A DNA stretch of 45,862 nucleotides from Lingula anatina. Lineage: Eukaryota > Brachiopoda > Lingulata > Lingulida > Lingulidae. Below are positions 23,754-33,685 of this stretch, in pieces. The notes beneath the pieces were generated by a model that saw nothing but the letters and a program-made list of their open reading frames with translations, had not been told where the DNA came from and did not search any database. Position 1 is the stretch's first letter; each line of letters starts with the position of its first letter. The position numbers and the translations under genes were made by a program. The DNA lies in assembly GCF_001039355.2 (NCBI RefSeq), contig NW_019776121.1:40470-86331 (forward strand), written 5' to 3'.

Positions 23754-26146
23754 TGTCTACATCTTGCTGTTAGCCCTGGGAATGTAGTAATTTCCATGAT
23801 GATAACCATAAACACAATTAATTTGCTGTTCAGGGTTCCATAAAACATCCTTACTCTACACTATATACAAGATACCGTGGTGAGCTAGCAAGTTTTCCAC
23901 AAGTTTCCATTTAAATTATAACTATGTGAAATCTGCCCCTCGTCAGCATAAGGGCACCTCAGGTTTATACTGATTGACATGCAATTTCATCGTTACAATG
24001 TCTTTCCGTAAAGACTCTCTGCATAAAACAGCATGGCTCATGAGAACCAGTTTACTTCTCCAAATGCCCGAATTACAATTGAAGGTCCAGAGAACTGAGA
24101 TAAATTTTCTTTGTGAAGCAAACAAGGTAANGGATCTCTATAGGTGCAAAAAATCAATAAATAAATGAAAAATAAGTAAGAAAAAACAAGTTTTTAAAAC
24201 AAAAGCATGTCAACTCACCATGTCCAAAGATTTCGCCAACTGTCTCTTGGTACATCTGTCCCGGACTCTTATCAAGACCTTCGCACAGCGCCTGCCACAG
24301 TGAGGACCGAATAGCCTCGTTCGGTGACATGCGGCATGTCCGTAGGAAACTGCTGATCTTTTTGTTATCCCTTCCAGAATCACCTCCGAACAACTGATTG
24401 AACTCCTGCTCTAGTGTCAGGAGTTTTTTCTTTGGGGAAGCAGTTGCTTGAGCCATGGCGGCTCCGTCAACGACGGCAGGAATGCTGTCATGGCTGACAA
24501 ACTCCGTGAATACGTCGCCATTCTGCTGTCCTTTCATGGTACAGATGTGGTAAGTTTTTTATAACGATCACTCTTCACCCGTTTCCAACTCGCAAAATCA
24601 CTGTCCACGATTTTTCGAGATTGTAGTAATATCAGATGAGTTCAATGTTCTTGGAATGTTCAATCTGCGAACCACTTTGACCTGGGTTTCTACACCTACG
24701 TGCTGTAATACTCCTGTTAATGTCTTTGAAAAATTGGCACAAAGTAAATGTCACTGAGCTCTCCAGTGGTGACTTCAATATCACACTGCCAGATGCTACA
24801 ACAAATGATCACTATGAGTGTAACAAATGACGTTTGCACAGCAAGNNNNNNNNNNNNNNNNNNNNNNNNNNNNNNNNNNNNNNNNNNNNNNNNNNNNNNN
24901 NNNNNNNNNNNNNNNNNNNNNNNNNNNNNNNNNNNNNNNNNNNNNNNNNNNNNNNNNNNNNNNNNNNNNNNNNNNNNNNNNNNNNNNNNNNNNNNNNNNN
25001 NNNNNNNNNNNNNNNNNNNNNNNNNNNNNNNNNNNNNNNNNNNNNNNNNNNNNNNNNNNNNNNNNNNNNNNNNNNNNNNNNNNNNNNNNNNNNNNNNNNN
25101 NNNNNNNNNNNNNNNNNNNNNNNNNNNNNNNNNNNNNNNNNNNNNNNNNNNNNNNNNNNNNNNNNNNNNNNNNNNNNNNNNNNNNNNNNNNNNNNNNNNN
25201 NNNNNNNNNNNNNNNNNNNNNNNNNNNNNNNNNNNNNNNNNNNNNNNNNNNNNNNNNNNNNNNNNNNNNNNNNNNNNNNNNNNNNNNNNNNNNNNNNNNN
25301 NNNNNNNNNNNNNNNNNNNNNNNNNNNNNNNNNNNNNNNNNNNNNNNNNNNNNNNNNNNNNNNNNNNNNNNNNNNNNNNNNNNNNNNNNNNNNNNNNNNN
25401 NNNNNNNNNNNNNNNNNNNNNNNNNNNNNNNNNNNNNNNNNNNNNNNNNNNNNNNNNNNNNNNNNNNNNNNNNNNNNNNNNNNNNNNNNNNNNNNNNNNN
25501 NNNNNNNNNNNNNNNNNNNNNNNNNNNNNNNNNNNNNNNNNNNNNNNNNNNNNNNNNNNNNNNNNNNNNNNNNNNNNNNNNNNNNNNNNNNNNNNNNNNN
25601 NNNNNNNNNNNNNNNNNNNNNNNNNNNNNNNNNNNNNNNNNNNNNNNNNNNNNNNNNNNNNNNNNNNNNNNNNNNNNNNNNNNNNNNNNNNNNNNNNNNN
25701 NNNNNNNNNNNNNNNNNNNNNNNNNNNNNNNNNNNNNNNNNNATCTCTATAGGTGCAAAAAATCAATAAATAAATGAAAAATAAGTAAGAAAAAACAAGT
25801 TTTTAAAACAAAAGCATGTCAACTCACCATGTCCAAAGATTTCGCCAACTGTCTCTTGGTACATCTGTCCCGGACTCTTATCAAGACCTTCGCACAGCGC
25901 CTGCCACAGTGAGGACCGAATAGCCTCGTTCGGTGACATGCGGCATGTCCGTAGGAAACTGCTGATCTTTTTGTTATCCCTTCCAGAATCACCTCCGAAC
26001 AACTGATTGAACTCCTGCTCTAGTGTCAGGAGTTTTTTCTTTGGGGAAGCAGTTGCTTGAGCCATGGCGGCTCCGTCAACGACGGCAGGAATGCTGTCAT
26101 GGCTGACAAACTCCGTGAATACGTCGCCATTCTGCTGTCCTTTCAT
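9703..26146 (-). CDS. TBC1D24: TBC1D24/Skywalker orthologue: TBC plus TLDc domain vesicle-trafficking protein (11 coding exons)
   Basis: Coding exons on the minus strand are 26146-25828 (also present as 24537-24219; count once), 20632-20516, 19148-18841, 18553-18452, 17948-17858, 17647-17547, 15422-15198, 14411-14319, 11074-10916, 10566-10352 and 9838-9703. All borders are GT-AG and every phase matches, giving 621 residues. The TBC domain covers about residues 60-320. A divergent linker follows, and a C-terminal TLDc domain runs from about residue 450 to the end (IWSWLP, FGAYCSNDW, YFGTGETF, IGGG, FENEPLC). The TBC-then-TLDc order is the signature of TBC1D24 (Drosophila Skywalker), which acts on small GTPases in synaptic-vesicle and endosomal trafficking and neuronal development. 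From memory of the family, the cationic phosphoinositide pocket is kept as Arg66, Lys295 and Arg299. Vertebrate proteins are about 560 residues. The extra length here lies at the N-terminus and in one added exon of 39 codons. Confidence 0.93.
11157..11313. other. Assembly gap, 157 N, following a poly-G run
   Basis: The gap lies in a TBC1D24 intron (exon 11074-10916 side) and follows a phrase CCTGTAGCCAGG plus about 15 G. A G-run in a dispersed repeat is a likely reason for the sequencing failure. The 3' side (from 11314) shows no coding sequence. Confidence 0.9.
11314..14318. other. TBC1D24 intron: no coding content recognised, contains a minisatellite
   Basis: A stretch of about 3 kb between exons 11074-10916 and 14411-14319. 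Apart from the tandem array near 12.87-13.24 kb, I see only AT-rich unique sequence and a TGTCACACCTAACACACT-like motif on the minus strand at about 13465. Confidence 0.45.
12868..13240. repeat. Minisatellite, about 32-bp unit
   Basis: Tandem copies of GGGATGGTTGAGTGGTTGGG followed by TGTGTAGTTTAT alternate with a TATATTGTTTGTAG variant. There are roughly eleven to twelve units, in a TBC1D24 intron. The unit variants alternate in a semi-regular order, which suggests that a two-unit block was amplified. Confidence 0.85.
14463..14700. repeat. Short tandem array of TTTCACACCNGACACA-type units
   Basis: Phrases such as TGATTTCACACCCGGCACAA, TTATTTCACACCTGACACAT and close variants repeat at about 20 bp between 14590 and 14690. 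They are preceded by TGTCACACCTAACACACT at 14463. The array lies in the intron just upstream (minus strand) of TBC1D24 exon 14411-14319. Confidence 0.6.
14948..15195. repeat. C/T-rich polypyrimidine tract beside TBC1D24 exon donor
   Basis: About 250 bp almost wholly of C and T on the plus strand (G/A on the transcript strand). It begins at the donor of exon 15422-15198, so the transcript has a purine-rich intron start. Confidence 0.7.
15423..17546. other. TBC1D24 intron without recognised content
   Basis: An intron of about 2.1 kb with a T-rich tract near 15610-15652. A direct-repeat AAGTCA-A-AGGTCA (DR1-like) lies at 17464-17476. No coding exon was seen. Confidence 0.4.
17780..17824. repeat. 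(AG)n microsatellite
   Basis: About 16 AG dinucleotides, then a CGCGAGAGAGCGAG tail. It lies 34 bp from TBC1D24 exon 17948-17858, inside the intron. Confidence 0.85.
18150..18445. repeat. Minisatellite abutting TBC1D24 exon 18553-18452
   Basis: Units based on CAACCATCTCACCTAGCACA plus ATGTGA variants, organised as a longer block of about 135 bp that occurs twice (about 18165-18300 and 18300-18440). The array reaches within 7 bp of the donor splice site of the exon, so array length changes could affect splicing. Confidence 0.8.
20414..20484 (+). promoter_or_regulatory. Cluster of nuclear-receptor-type direct repeats
   Basis: AGGTCA-A-AGGGCA (20414-20426, DR1), AGGCCA-A-AGGTTA (20428-20440, weak DR1), AGGTCA-5-AGGTCA (20461-20477, perfect DR5) and AGGTCA-A-AGGTCA (20472-20484, perfect DR1). 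DR1 and DR5 are classical RXR-partner sites. The cluster lies in the intron about 30 bp beyond the donor of the 39-codon TBC1D24 exon. A decayed tandem repeat of AGGTCAAAG would look the same. Confidence 0.35.
20516..20632 (-). CDS. TBC1D24: TBC1D24 symmetric 39-codon exon, candidate cassette exon
   Basis: Minus-strand exon with acceptor TTTCCAG at its upper edge and donor GTATGT at its lower edge; phase 1 on both sides. It encodes residues 108-145, a basic and polar stretch (MVRSQSVVADKN, HHRMRRNQSYYGNWG). Joining exon 1 directly to the next exon keeps the frame. The resulting segment, VGEIFGHERHLDITLPAFVDH with one junction codon, then has the same length as the vertebrate TBC1D24 segment as I recall it. 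The exon therefore looks like an insertion that may be alternatively spliced. Confidence 0.75.
21252..21397. mobile_element. MITE-like element, family B, intact inverted repeats
   Basis: A 146-bp element with inverted ends of about 42-45 bp. The left end (GGGACTCT, AAAGCAATCA, TTAACAGACTAACACACC) pairs with the right end, whose complement reads GGTACTCT, AAATGCAATCA, TTAACAGACTAACACACC. The inner 18 bp are perfectly inverted. There is no coding capacity. Related ends occur near 35.64-36.05 kb and 38.10-38.19 kb. Confidence 0.65.
23672..23749. repeat. (TC)n(AC)n composite microsatellite
   Basis: About 20 TC repeats followed directly by about 20 CA repeats, in the first TBC1D24 intron. Confidence 0.9.
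24134..24845. repeat. Assembly duplication, left copy (712 bp)
   Basis: Matches 25743-26454 base for base at an offset of 1609, with no indel and one mismatch (C at 24764, G at 26373). This copy ends exactly where the N-run begins, and a lone N lies at 24131 just before it. Confidence 0.9.
24219..24537 (-). CDS. TBC1D24: TBC1D24 first coding exon, left-hand assembly copy
   Basis: Encodes residues 1-106 plus one base. The ATG at 24537-24535 opens the frame, and a second in-frame ATG (Met28) sits in GCCGCCATGGC, a near-ideal initiation context. The first ATG is in a weaker one (GTACCATGAAA), so either may be used. The donor is CATG/GTGAGT. Residues 61-86 begin the TBC fold (FLRTCRM, AIRSSLWQALCEGL). 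Identical in frame to the copy at 25828-26146; I consider only one to be real. Confidence 0.85.
24846..25742. other. Assembly gap, 897 N
   Basis: A run of N between the two copies of the TBC1D24 first exon. If the flanks are an unmerged overlap, the gap has no real content and the true locus is about 1.6 kb shorter. Confidence 0.95.
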
Positions 26147-26454
26147 GGTACAGATGTGGTAAGTTTTTTATAACGATCACTCTTCACCCGTTTCCAACTC
26201 GCAAAATCACTGTCCACGATTTTTCGAGATTGTAGTAATATCAGATGAGTTCAATGTTCTTGGAATGTTCAATCTGCGAACCACTTTGACCTGGGTTTCT
26301 ACACCTACGTGCTGTAATACTCCTGTTAATGTCTTTGAAAAATTGGCACAAAGTAAATGTCACTGAGCTCTCGAGTGGTGACTTCAATATCACACTGCCA
26401 GATGCTACAACAAATGATCACTATGAGTGTAACAAATGACGTTTGCACAGCAAG
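25743..26454. repeat. Assembly duplication, right copy (712 bp)
   Basis: Begins exactly where the N-run ends and matches 24134-24845. An overlap of one contig's end with the next contig's start is the simplest reading. Confidence 0.9.
25828..26146 (-). CDS. TBC1D24: TBC1D24 first coding exon, right-hand assembly copy
   Basis: Same exon as 24219-24537 at a constant offset of 1609 bp, with no difference in the coding part. It follows the N-gap directly and continues into unique upstream sequence after 26454, whereas the left copy stops at the gap. This is therefore the copy with the natural 5' flank. Confidence 0.85.
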
Positions 26455-26762
26455 ACTGTTTTTCTGGGTTTACCTTTTTTTTGTGGGTATTTTGTCTTGA
26501 ATTTCTTGGCACTAAAACAGTGATGGTCTATCTAAGCCACAGTCAGAGCTGTGCTGAAATCATATTTACTGAGAAGATAATGCTTTTCTTTGAACAATAT
26601 CTGTTACATAATTTATCAAGTAATGGATATGCTGTAATAAATTCCCTTGACGTCTCTCTCAAGCAAAAAACATATTGAATTCCTGAAGCAATGTCAGTGA
26701 TGACTTTTTTGATTAATCAGTGTTATTTCATGTGTGTTGACTCAAGAGATAAATTGTTCCCT

Positions 26763-27090
26763 AGAGGTCACTGCACATCAATACAATCTGGTGACAAGTT
26801 GGCTTGTCCCTGTATAAGGTCAATCAAGGAAAATCTGTGTTCCAAAAATACTCCACAGAGGTCACTGTTCATCAAAAAGCGACAGCCTTGAATTTTGTTG
26901 CCTGTAAAGTGACTTTATACAGACAGAGAGAGAAAGAGACAATTCTTTGCCTAAAATTATATCCTAGAGGTCACTGTACTTCAAGACAATCTTAAGAACG
27001 TAAAAGAGATCACCTTTGCGTTGTATGAGAAACAAGATGATTTCAACCCCTTTAGTGCTAAAAATCTCTCCTAGAGGTCACTGTAAACCA
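26763..27090. repeat. Four spaced copies of an AGAGGTCACTG motif, period about 94-109 bp
   Basis: AGAGGTCACTG starts at 26763, 26857, 26966 and 27073. Each is preceded by a CCTAG or CCACAG phrase and followed by a CATCAA/CTTCAA-like phrase and, in two copies, ACAATCT. It reads as an old, diverged tandem repeat with a conserved core. Confidence 0.6.
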
Positions 27091-29578
27091 AGAGAAGCTA
27101 TGTTACATCCAGCAAGCAAACAAGTCTCCTGATCAGCTTGCAGCCTCGGGGCATTTCTGAAAAACTGAACATCTGGGGTCAGCTTCTTGTGTTACTGAAT
27201 ATCATTCTTCCACAGTGTCTCATTGATCTCAACTTTTTGGGAAATATCCTGGCGGAATAGGAGTAGAAAAGACGTGAAAGGCGTCACCTGCAGGAGGAGA
27301 TTACATTTTCCAATGGTCCCTGAAAAAGAGAAATGGAAATTGAGAGTTCTAAGCATTTTCTTAAATAATTCATTGATACTTAGATTTCTGTACAACTCTT
27401 CTTGTGCACAAGGCAATTTATTTATTTTTATTTTTTTGAATAATGGATGAGCCTTAAAATAATTGAAAAAATATCAAGAGAATTAGAAACAGAGAGAATG
27501 GATTGCCTCTCATTTAACTGCATAATCTTTCAAGATCCATCCTTTCTATTTCTAGTTTCCTGACCTTTTCTAACCGAGCCTTTTGTTCTGGAAAAAAAGA
27601 AAAACTACCTTCCGTCTCTGTCCCTTTCTGCAAAACCCCAACCCTACAATACAATACAGAATGTGTGCACTGAAATCATTACAACAAGACCCTGGACAAG
27701 ACAATATAACTATTACATTCCCGCATGCAGAACAATGATGCTGCAACTTCATGTGAGAGTTCATGTCATGAATGAACAGACGAATAAAACACACGCACGC
27801 TAATGTGCATGCACACACATACAGTATTCTTTGACAGTGGATACAGCACGGATCACACTGATGTTATTTTTAAGACTGGAACGTAAATACCATGGACAAG
27901 ACTCTATCATGTTGTCACATGCTGGAGAACATGTGGCAACATCATGGCAGCACTTGTATTCGAAGCACATGCTACATCCTGGTACCGATATACTGCACCT
28001 GCTTCTAAATTGAATTGTTATGCCAAGTGAAAGGTACAAAATGCAGGACGCCATTCAACCGCCTTCAGAAGACGCCAGACTGAGAGATAATTTATTTCAC
28101 AGTGCAATAAAAAATTGTCGTAAGAACACATCTAATTTATTACTAGTTTGAATTTAACCAAAATTTCACCAAGGCCAAACTTTTTCAGCTATAAGGTTAC
28201 CCCATACACTGGGGTGAACTCTAGGTAATGACAGCAAGCTGACAGTTCATGATCTCCTAAGATAAAAGATTTAATGAGGTCAGACATGACAGGGGTGACG
28301 TTGATCTATGTCTGAGGGGGGGGGTAGCCAGGGGGTGACACAGGACTATCTAGAGCTGGTTACATGGGAGATCTATTATAAAGAGCACAAAACTTAGTTG
28401 AAACTTTTAGACCAAATATTTGGCAACCTAGTTTGCGATAAATCCAAATTAGTCTACTTCAACAAGATAGGAGACATGACCAATATTTTCCTTGTGATAA
28501 AACAGGCCAAACATCCCACTGAGGTCACAGAAGATCGAGATTTTAGATTTTAAAGTTTATACCTATTTTTGGGCTCGAGTTCTTATCTGGGTGAAGCGGG
28601 ACACAGGGTCACCTCAGCTGTTCATCTGTCCCAGATATCTAGGTCAAGGTCACCCCAAAAAGCCACTTAATGCCTCTTAGCATGTTATCTGTGGTTAGGA
28701 AGATTTGGGTGACAGGGTTTCAGGGTGTGGGAATTCTTTAAACCTGGCCCAATGGGGCATCGCGTGGGTCAAGGACAGAAGAGACAGATGGCGCCAAGGC
28801 TTTCCCCAGAGAGTCCTCCAGCCGTCATTTGGACGGCCAAGGGACTTAAAAGATGGCCTATACTTTTAAAGACGACTGGACGGTTTATGAGATTTTTGGG
28901 AATGATGGTATAGTTTTAGTTAGACTCCCTGTTAATCAATGGTCAAGTAACATATCAATATTTTGGACTCCCTGTACCCCAAATCCTGGGTAAAACCCCC
29001 AGATGGCACTGACATGTGACCACTGACAGAGGGACAATATCCTTCAACTCTGTGATTCATGACTGCTCAGATCTTAGTCCTGTGATGGTTCTGTTCGTGG
29101 GAAGGCACCTACAAGTCTCTCTCATCAACCTGAGTAAGACAGCCAAAATGTCATAACAAGACAAACAAGATTATTATACTTGCACAAATCAAAGCACATA
29201 TTTCACTGTAGTTACAGTTCTGCACCATCAACCACCTGTGCCGTGGTCAATTATTCACGAAACTGGGACAGCTATTGATTTTTAATGCTTTTATCTCGTC
29301 TCCTCTATCTGTTTCCATATCCATAACTCAATTTCAATGGAAAAATCAAAGAAAAATAGATCTATTCAGAAATTGATAGGACACAATAGGTGTAATTTAT
29401 ACTAATTTTCTTTCTAGCCAACCTACCGATATTCCCCACAGAGACAGAGGAGTGAATTATGATAAAGTATGGTGGTCATATTTCTTGACGGAAAGACCCA
29501 AGCCCATATTTAACTATAATTTGGTACAAGGCTACCCCTGTCTGCAACTATCAACAAAATGCCACAACTCCTCTTGAC

Positions 29579-29640
29579 CTTTTTTTTTTCTTTTCTTTTT
29601 TTTTTTTTTTTTTTTTTTTTGGGGGGGGGAGAGGGGGCGA
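29579..29640. repeat. Poly-T / poly-G tract
   Basis: About 45 T with three interruptions, then about 10 G and a G/A-rich tail. Low complexity; could be the remnant tail of a retroposed sequence on the minus strand, but no body was recognised. Confidence 0.7.
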
Positions 29641-30599
29641 GAGGGGAGAAAGAACACCCCTGATCTCAAAAGATTTTCACATATCTTACTATATATCACG
29701 TCATATCTACTAAGATCCAGATTCCTTTTCTTTTTACTGTATCTGCTTTTCTATTATCTTGTTACCCAAACGCTGAAATACCTTTTCCTGCATAACAATA
29801 GCTCTTTAATGGTAAAACTGAAGAATCAAACAGAACAGCTGTCTCTCTGTTCTCTGGGTGGCTCGTAGTGTAATAAATCAACCCATTTTTTCTTTCTCAT
29901 TTTTCCTAGACTTGTCTTATCTTAATCTGGTTGTGATCTTCCGTGACAACCACAATTATGGTCTTATCAGTTTGCTGTGTGCACATGACACCAGTAAAAA
30001 AAAAAACATAATGTCATGTAATGTCAACTGTTATTTTCATTTCTCAGCATATCTTGATGTATACTCAGGCAGGCGGGGGGTTTGGTTCAAAAGAACTGGC
30101 ACTAAGACTGGAAATGGCCTGCTTTTGTCCAAATTTTAACAAGAGACCATTCAGAACAGACAATCAGAGGATTATCAGTAGTCAGCCCTCCTTCTTTTAT
30201 GTACAGTAGCCAGTAGGGTTTGCCATATTTGATCCGTGGACTAGTAGAACCTCAGACCTTCTATTCTGAATGGCCTGTAAGCCCTATGTCATTTCTCATG
30301 TTGAGTCTACTTATGGGGTAAAGAGGTCTATGAAAAATAACTCATAACTTTACAACCACCAGCATCCCTTAATCCTGCTCCACTGCCAAAGAAACCTTCC
30401 TTCTCAATGATGGATATTGTATAGCACTTAGACTAATAGCAAATCAAACTCTCGGTGTCAAGGAATAAAATATTAAGACCTTCATTAGGAAATCTGTTGC
30501 TAAAATGAGAGGTAACATTAAAAAATAATCAAGTAGCTGAATAAATCAAGTCAATCTCTCTTTTCTACTGATCCCTACTCTCTGAAATTTGGCTTTAAC

Positions 30600-30790
30600 T
30601 TGAGCCATAAAAACCCATCTCCTGCAGCATCATTCCTGTATGTATATCTAACTCTCTTCAATAATTGGCTCTAATTTGAAGTTTGAATCAAAAAACATCT
30701 GCCCATCATTCCTGCATGTAACTCTCTTCAATCTGGCTTACATTTGAGGCTAAAACCAGTCTTCTGACACATTATTCCTCTCTCTCTCTC
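30600..30790. repeat. Degenerate tandem repeat, about three units
   Basis: Phrases CATCATTCCTGTATGTA, CATCATTCCTGCATGTAACT and ACATTATTCCTCTCTCT, each with AACTCTCTTCAAT and TGGCTYWCATTTGA-like sequence nearby, recur at 55-80 bp spacing. Confidence 0.5.
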
Positions 30791-31838
30791 TCTCATTAAA
30801 GCCTGTTGTCTATCAAAATTCCTCTCATACAAAAGACAAAAACCGGTTAATTTCCTTTTCTCAGCAGTACTATTAGACATTACATCATGGTGGAAAAACT
30901 GGTTTACAAAAAAAATCATGGTGCTATATATTACATCCCAACTTATCAAGTCATTTCCTTTGAAATTTTATAGAGCTATATCCAAATATGATTCAATTTA
31001 GCTCTAACAACTGGAATTGGGTACTGTACCTGTTTCTAAACCGACCCCATATAGACACTTTGTGCCTGTCCATTCCACCCAACAAAAACCATTTTTTTTT
31101 GTCCCACCTATCATAAATTGCTCAACTAAGCACACAGAGTGACTGCCAGAGTTAAAGTTGTGAATTAATGCAAAAACACAGATCCCGACAGAAGTCATCA
31201 ATGTCTAACTTGACAGTCATCAAGACTTTCATATTTTGTTCTCACATTACTGACAATACGTAGAAGGGACATATACTGTTCTATTGTAGTTTGGAGCGTC
31301 TGGAAATGTAAAACTTATGTCCAATAAATTATTAAATATTGCTATAATTATTATAACAAAGGGATGGCACAGCAACATATTGCAATCAAGCACCATCTTT
31401 TTGATGTTGACTGAACAGAGCTCTTGCTGAAAACAGTTCAGACATTGTTTTATTTATCTCATCAGCTTCACTCTTCTGGAGCTGAACATAAAAGCAGCCT
31501 TTTCCACTCCAGTCCCCAAAGACCTCACTTTTCAGTAATCTGACACAAAAAGCTTTTAGTGCCCCAATCCATACTTCTGTGGATTACATGGGCAGATTTT
31601 AACGTTTCACACAAAATCCCACACAGACCTATAGCAAGTTAAGGCAAGTTTAGACTGGATTAACTGGCACACCTCTGAGAATCTGACACAGATCTTAGGC
31701 AAGGCAAGTTTAGACTGGATGAACTGGTACACACTTTTTTGTAAATAGCTGTGCACGAAATGCATATATTTCTGTTGCCTAAAAAGGTATTGAGGTACAA
31801 GTAGTATCAAAGAATTGTCATCAGCTAAATTCTGGGCT

Positions 31839-32470
31839 CTCTTCCCAAAGAATTATGAGGAAATACTGACCATAGGCTTACAATGAGAGGGGAAAACTGA
31901 CATCACAAAAAAAAGTGCTTAAGGACTACACCTGAGTAAAGCTGAATAAACTATGTATAAAATGTATGTAAGGACCTTGAGGCGACAGCTAGATCTGGTC
32001 ATTGACTGCTCACCTGACTAAGGAGTGGTCAAAACTCCACATTAAAGATTTGGAAGGTCAGCTGGACATGGCTGTTTCACCCCTCCCCCAACCCTTCCCC
32101 CCCCCACCTCCTTTGGCCAATGACAAATATAACTGTGCTCAAAATGTATATTTATATAGTTCTGTTCCTTTACAAGATATTGAAAACTGGTCAGCACAAA
32201 AAAATAATGCAGAGACGAAACTTTTTGGCTTCCAAAATGTCAGAAATATGCCCACAGTTGGAAAAATGTCATTTCTGTTGTTTACAAGCAAAAACTCCAC
32301 CCAAAATGTCAGAAATCTGCTAATAGTCACAAAAATCTCATCCCTGACGATGAGAATCTTTATATTACAAGACAGTGTGTTGGAGACAACTCAGTTGAGG
32401 TACAACTACTATAACTGTTGTCACCAGGTATATTCTGAACTCTTTTCCCAGAGAATTAGGAGGAAATACT
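31839..32470. repeat. Pair of diverged direct repeats about 590 bp apart
   Basis: GAATTATGAGGAAATACTGA at 31849 and GAATTAGGAGGAAATACTAT at about 32442 lie in longer matching contexts (GTCATCAGCTAAATTCTGGG against GTCACCAGGTATATTCTGAA). A second local duplication (CCAAAATGTCAGAAAT, at about 32234 and 32300) lies between them, and another (AAGGCAAGTTTAGACTGGAT) at 31641 and 31702. Confidence 0.55.
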
Positions 32471-33470
32471 ATCTAGTATGCCCATTGCTGCTCACTTGCA
32501 GCATCAAATATCTCATTCTTTAAAAAATTACAGTCCAGGTATTTTTTCCTCCATTTCCTTGTATCCTACAATTTTATTTCCTCCACAGCACCTTGGACTA
32601 CATTTCCATAATGACTTGGCTGCTTGAAACATCAGCACTACCTGGTTTATTCATACTTGGTTAACCACAATCTCAATCTTACTTTATAATTTTTTTTTCA
32701 GGAAATCTAGAATGATAAACATCAATGTTGTTAAAAAACAATCTCTAACTAAAATCCTAACTTAGATAGTTTCATTTTTTATTTTTAAGACTGAAAACAG
32801 CCCTGACACATGCACACACATTTTTTGACAGCCATTCACTTATGCTCACCATGACATAAGAATTTCAACATTTCCTGTCCTCAACCTAAAAATACATTTT
32901 GCCCAATCGAAGGACTCCCACACAGGGTTTAGTCAATTTTATCCAAATTAATTTCATCACTGACTTGCAAGACCGTTTGGTTCAATAATAAAAATCTGAA
33001 GAAGAAAAAAAAAACAAAAAAGAAAAAGAAAATCTAAAACTGAAGTAGACAGCCCAGAAGTTGCCTGGATGGAAAATAATATCCTAAAAGGCCAATCTGC
33101 TGTTTCATCATTCAACTCTCGTACCAGAAACTCCGATTTCATTAAAATCAATGCTGCAGTGGATGCTGCCTTGCCAGGTGCATTGATTTTTTCCCCTTAT
33201 TTGTCTTCAAGAATGGAGATTGAAAAAGACTAACTGGAAGCAGTAATATCAGCCGGATTACCATTCATCCTCGTCTGATTCCTAAAGCTGCATTTGCATA
33301 AAGAGGATTTCAAAAGCAGAAATGATTTTTATTCTTTGGCAAGACACCTTAATGGTAATGAGGATCTGCTATCCTCTAGATATTACTTGTTTAGTGGAGT
33401 CCATAGCATGTAGCCAAACAATCAAGTAAGACCAATTGCAATCCTATTTGTAAACATCAAATGCGACAAT

Positions 33471-33685
33471 GGCTCTATTCCCATATATTTTAGATCGATC
33501 TATCCCCACGGGGAGTCTCACTAGATTACTTTCAGTTAATCCGACTTAAATGTCCGTCCCGCCTACTACAAGCTGTAAGGAGGTAATTAACTTCCGTGTC
33601 CGCCCGGCTGACAGCTATTTAGCGTGAACCCCCAGGGAGTTAGATCGATCTAAAGTAGGTCGATCTAATCTATGGAAATGGGGTG
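33471..33685. mobile_element. MITE family A, copy 1 (PIF/Harbinger-like)
   Basis: A 215-bp element bounded by inverted ends built on CATTCCCATAGATTTTAGAT and CGATCTA. The interior contains AGTCTCACTAGATTACT, GTCCGTCCCGCCTACTACAA and GTGAACCCCCAGGGAGTTAG. It has no coding capacity. The right flank is TTA; the left flank is AAT, so a target duplication is not clear for this copy. Confidence 0.7.

Larger units (their letters stand above)
20633..24133. other. TBC1D24 first large intron
   Basis: About 3.5 kb between the 39-codon exon and the first coding exon. It holds one full MITE-type inverted repeat (21252-21397) and a (TC)n(AC)n array near 23.7 kb. The rest is AT-rich sequence in which no exon was recognised. 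Confidence 0.45.
26455..33470. other. Region without recognised genes, upstream of TBC1D24 coding start
   Basis: No coding exon could be supported on either strand; the reading frames present are short and lack domain features. It may be 5' UTR intron of TBC1D24 or intergenic. Contents include weak repeats at 26.76-27.09, 30.60-30.79, 31.62-31.74 and 31.83-32.47 kb, and a T-run/G-run at 29.58-29.63 kb. TCAAGGTCA at about 28636, an ERR/SF-1-type half-site, is preceded by AGGTCA. Confidence 0.45.

Noticed and set aside
23433-23843. A 136-residue plus frame with Ser/Leu and Thr/His runs
   Set aside because: Covers the (TC)n(AC)n array; the flanking parts lack homology or splice context.
24717-25777. 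Open frames of over 300 residues across the N-run
   Set aside because: Consist almost wholly of unknown bases in an assembly gap.
32002-32523. A 173-residue plus-strand frame
   Set aside because: No domain, low-complexity Pro stretch, includes parts of local direct repeats; codon pattern is not gene-like.
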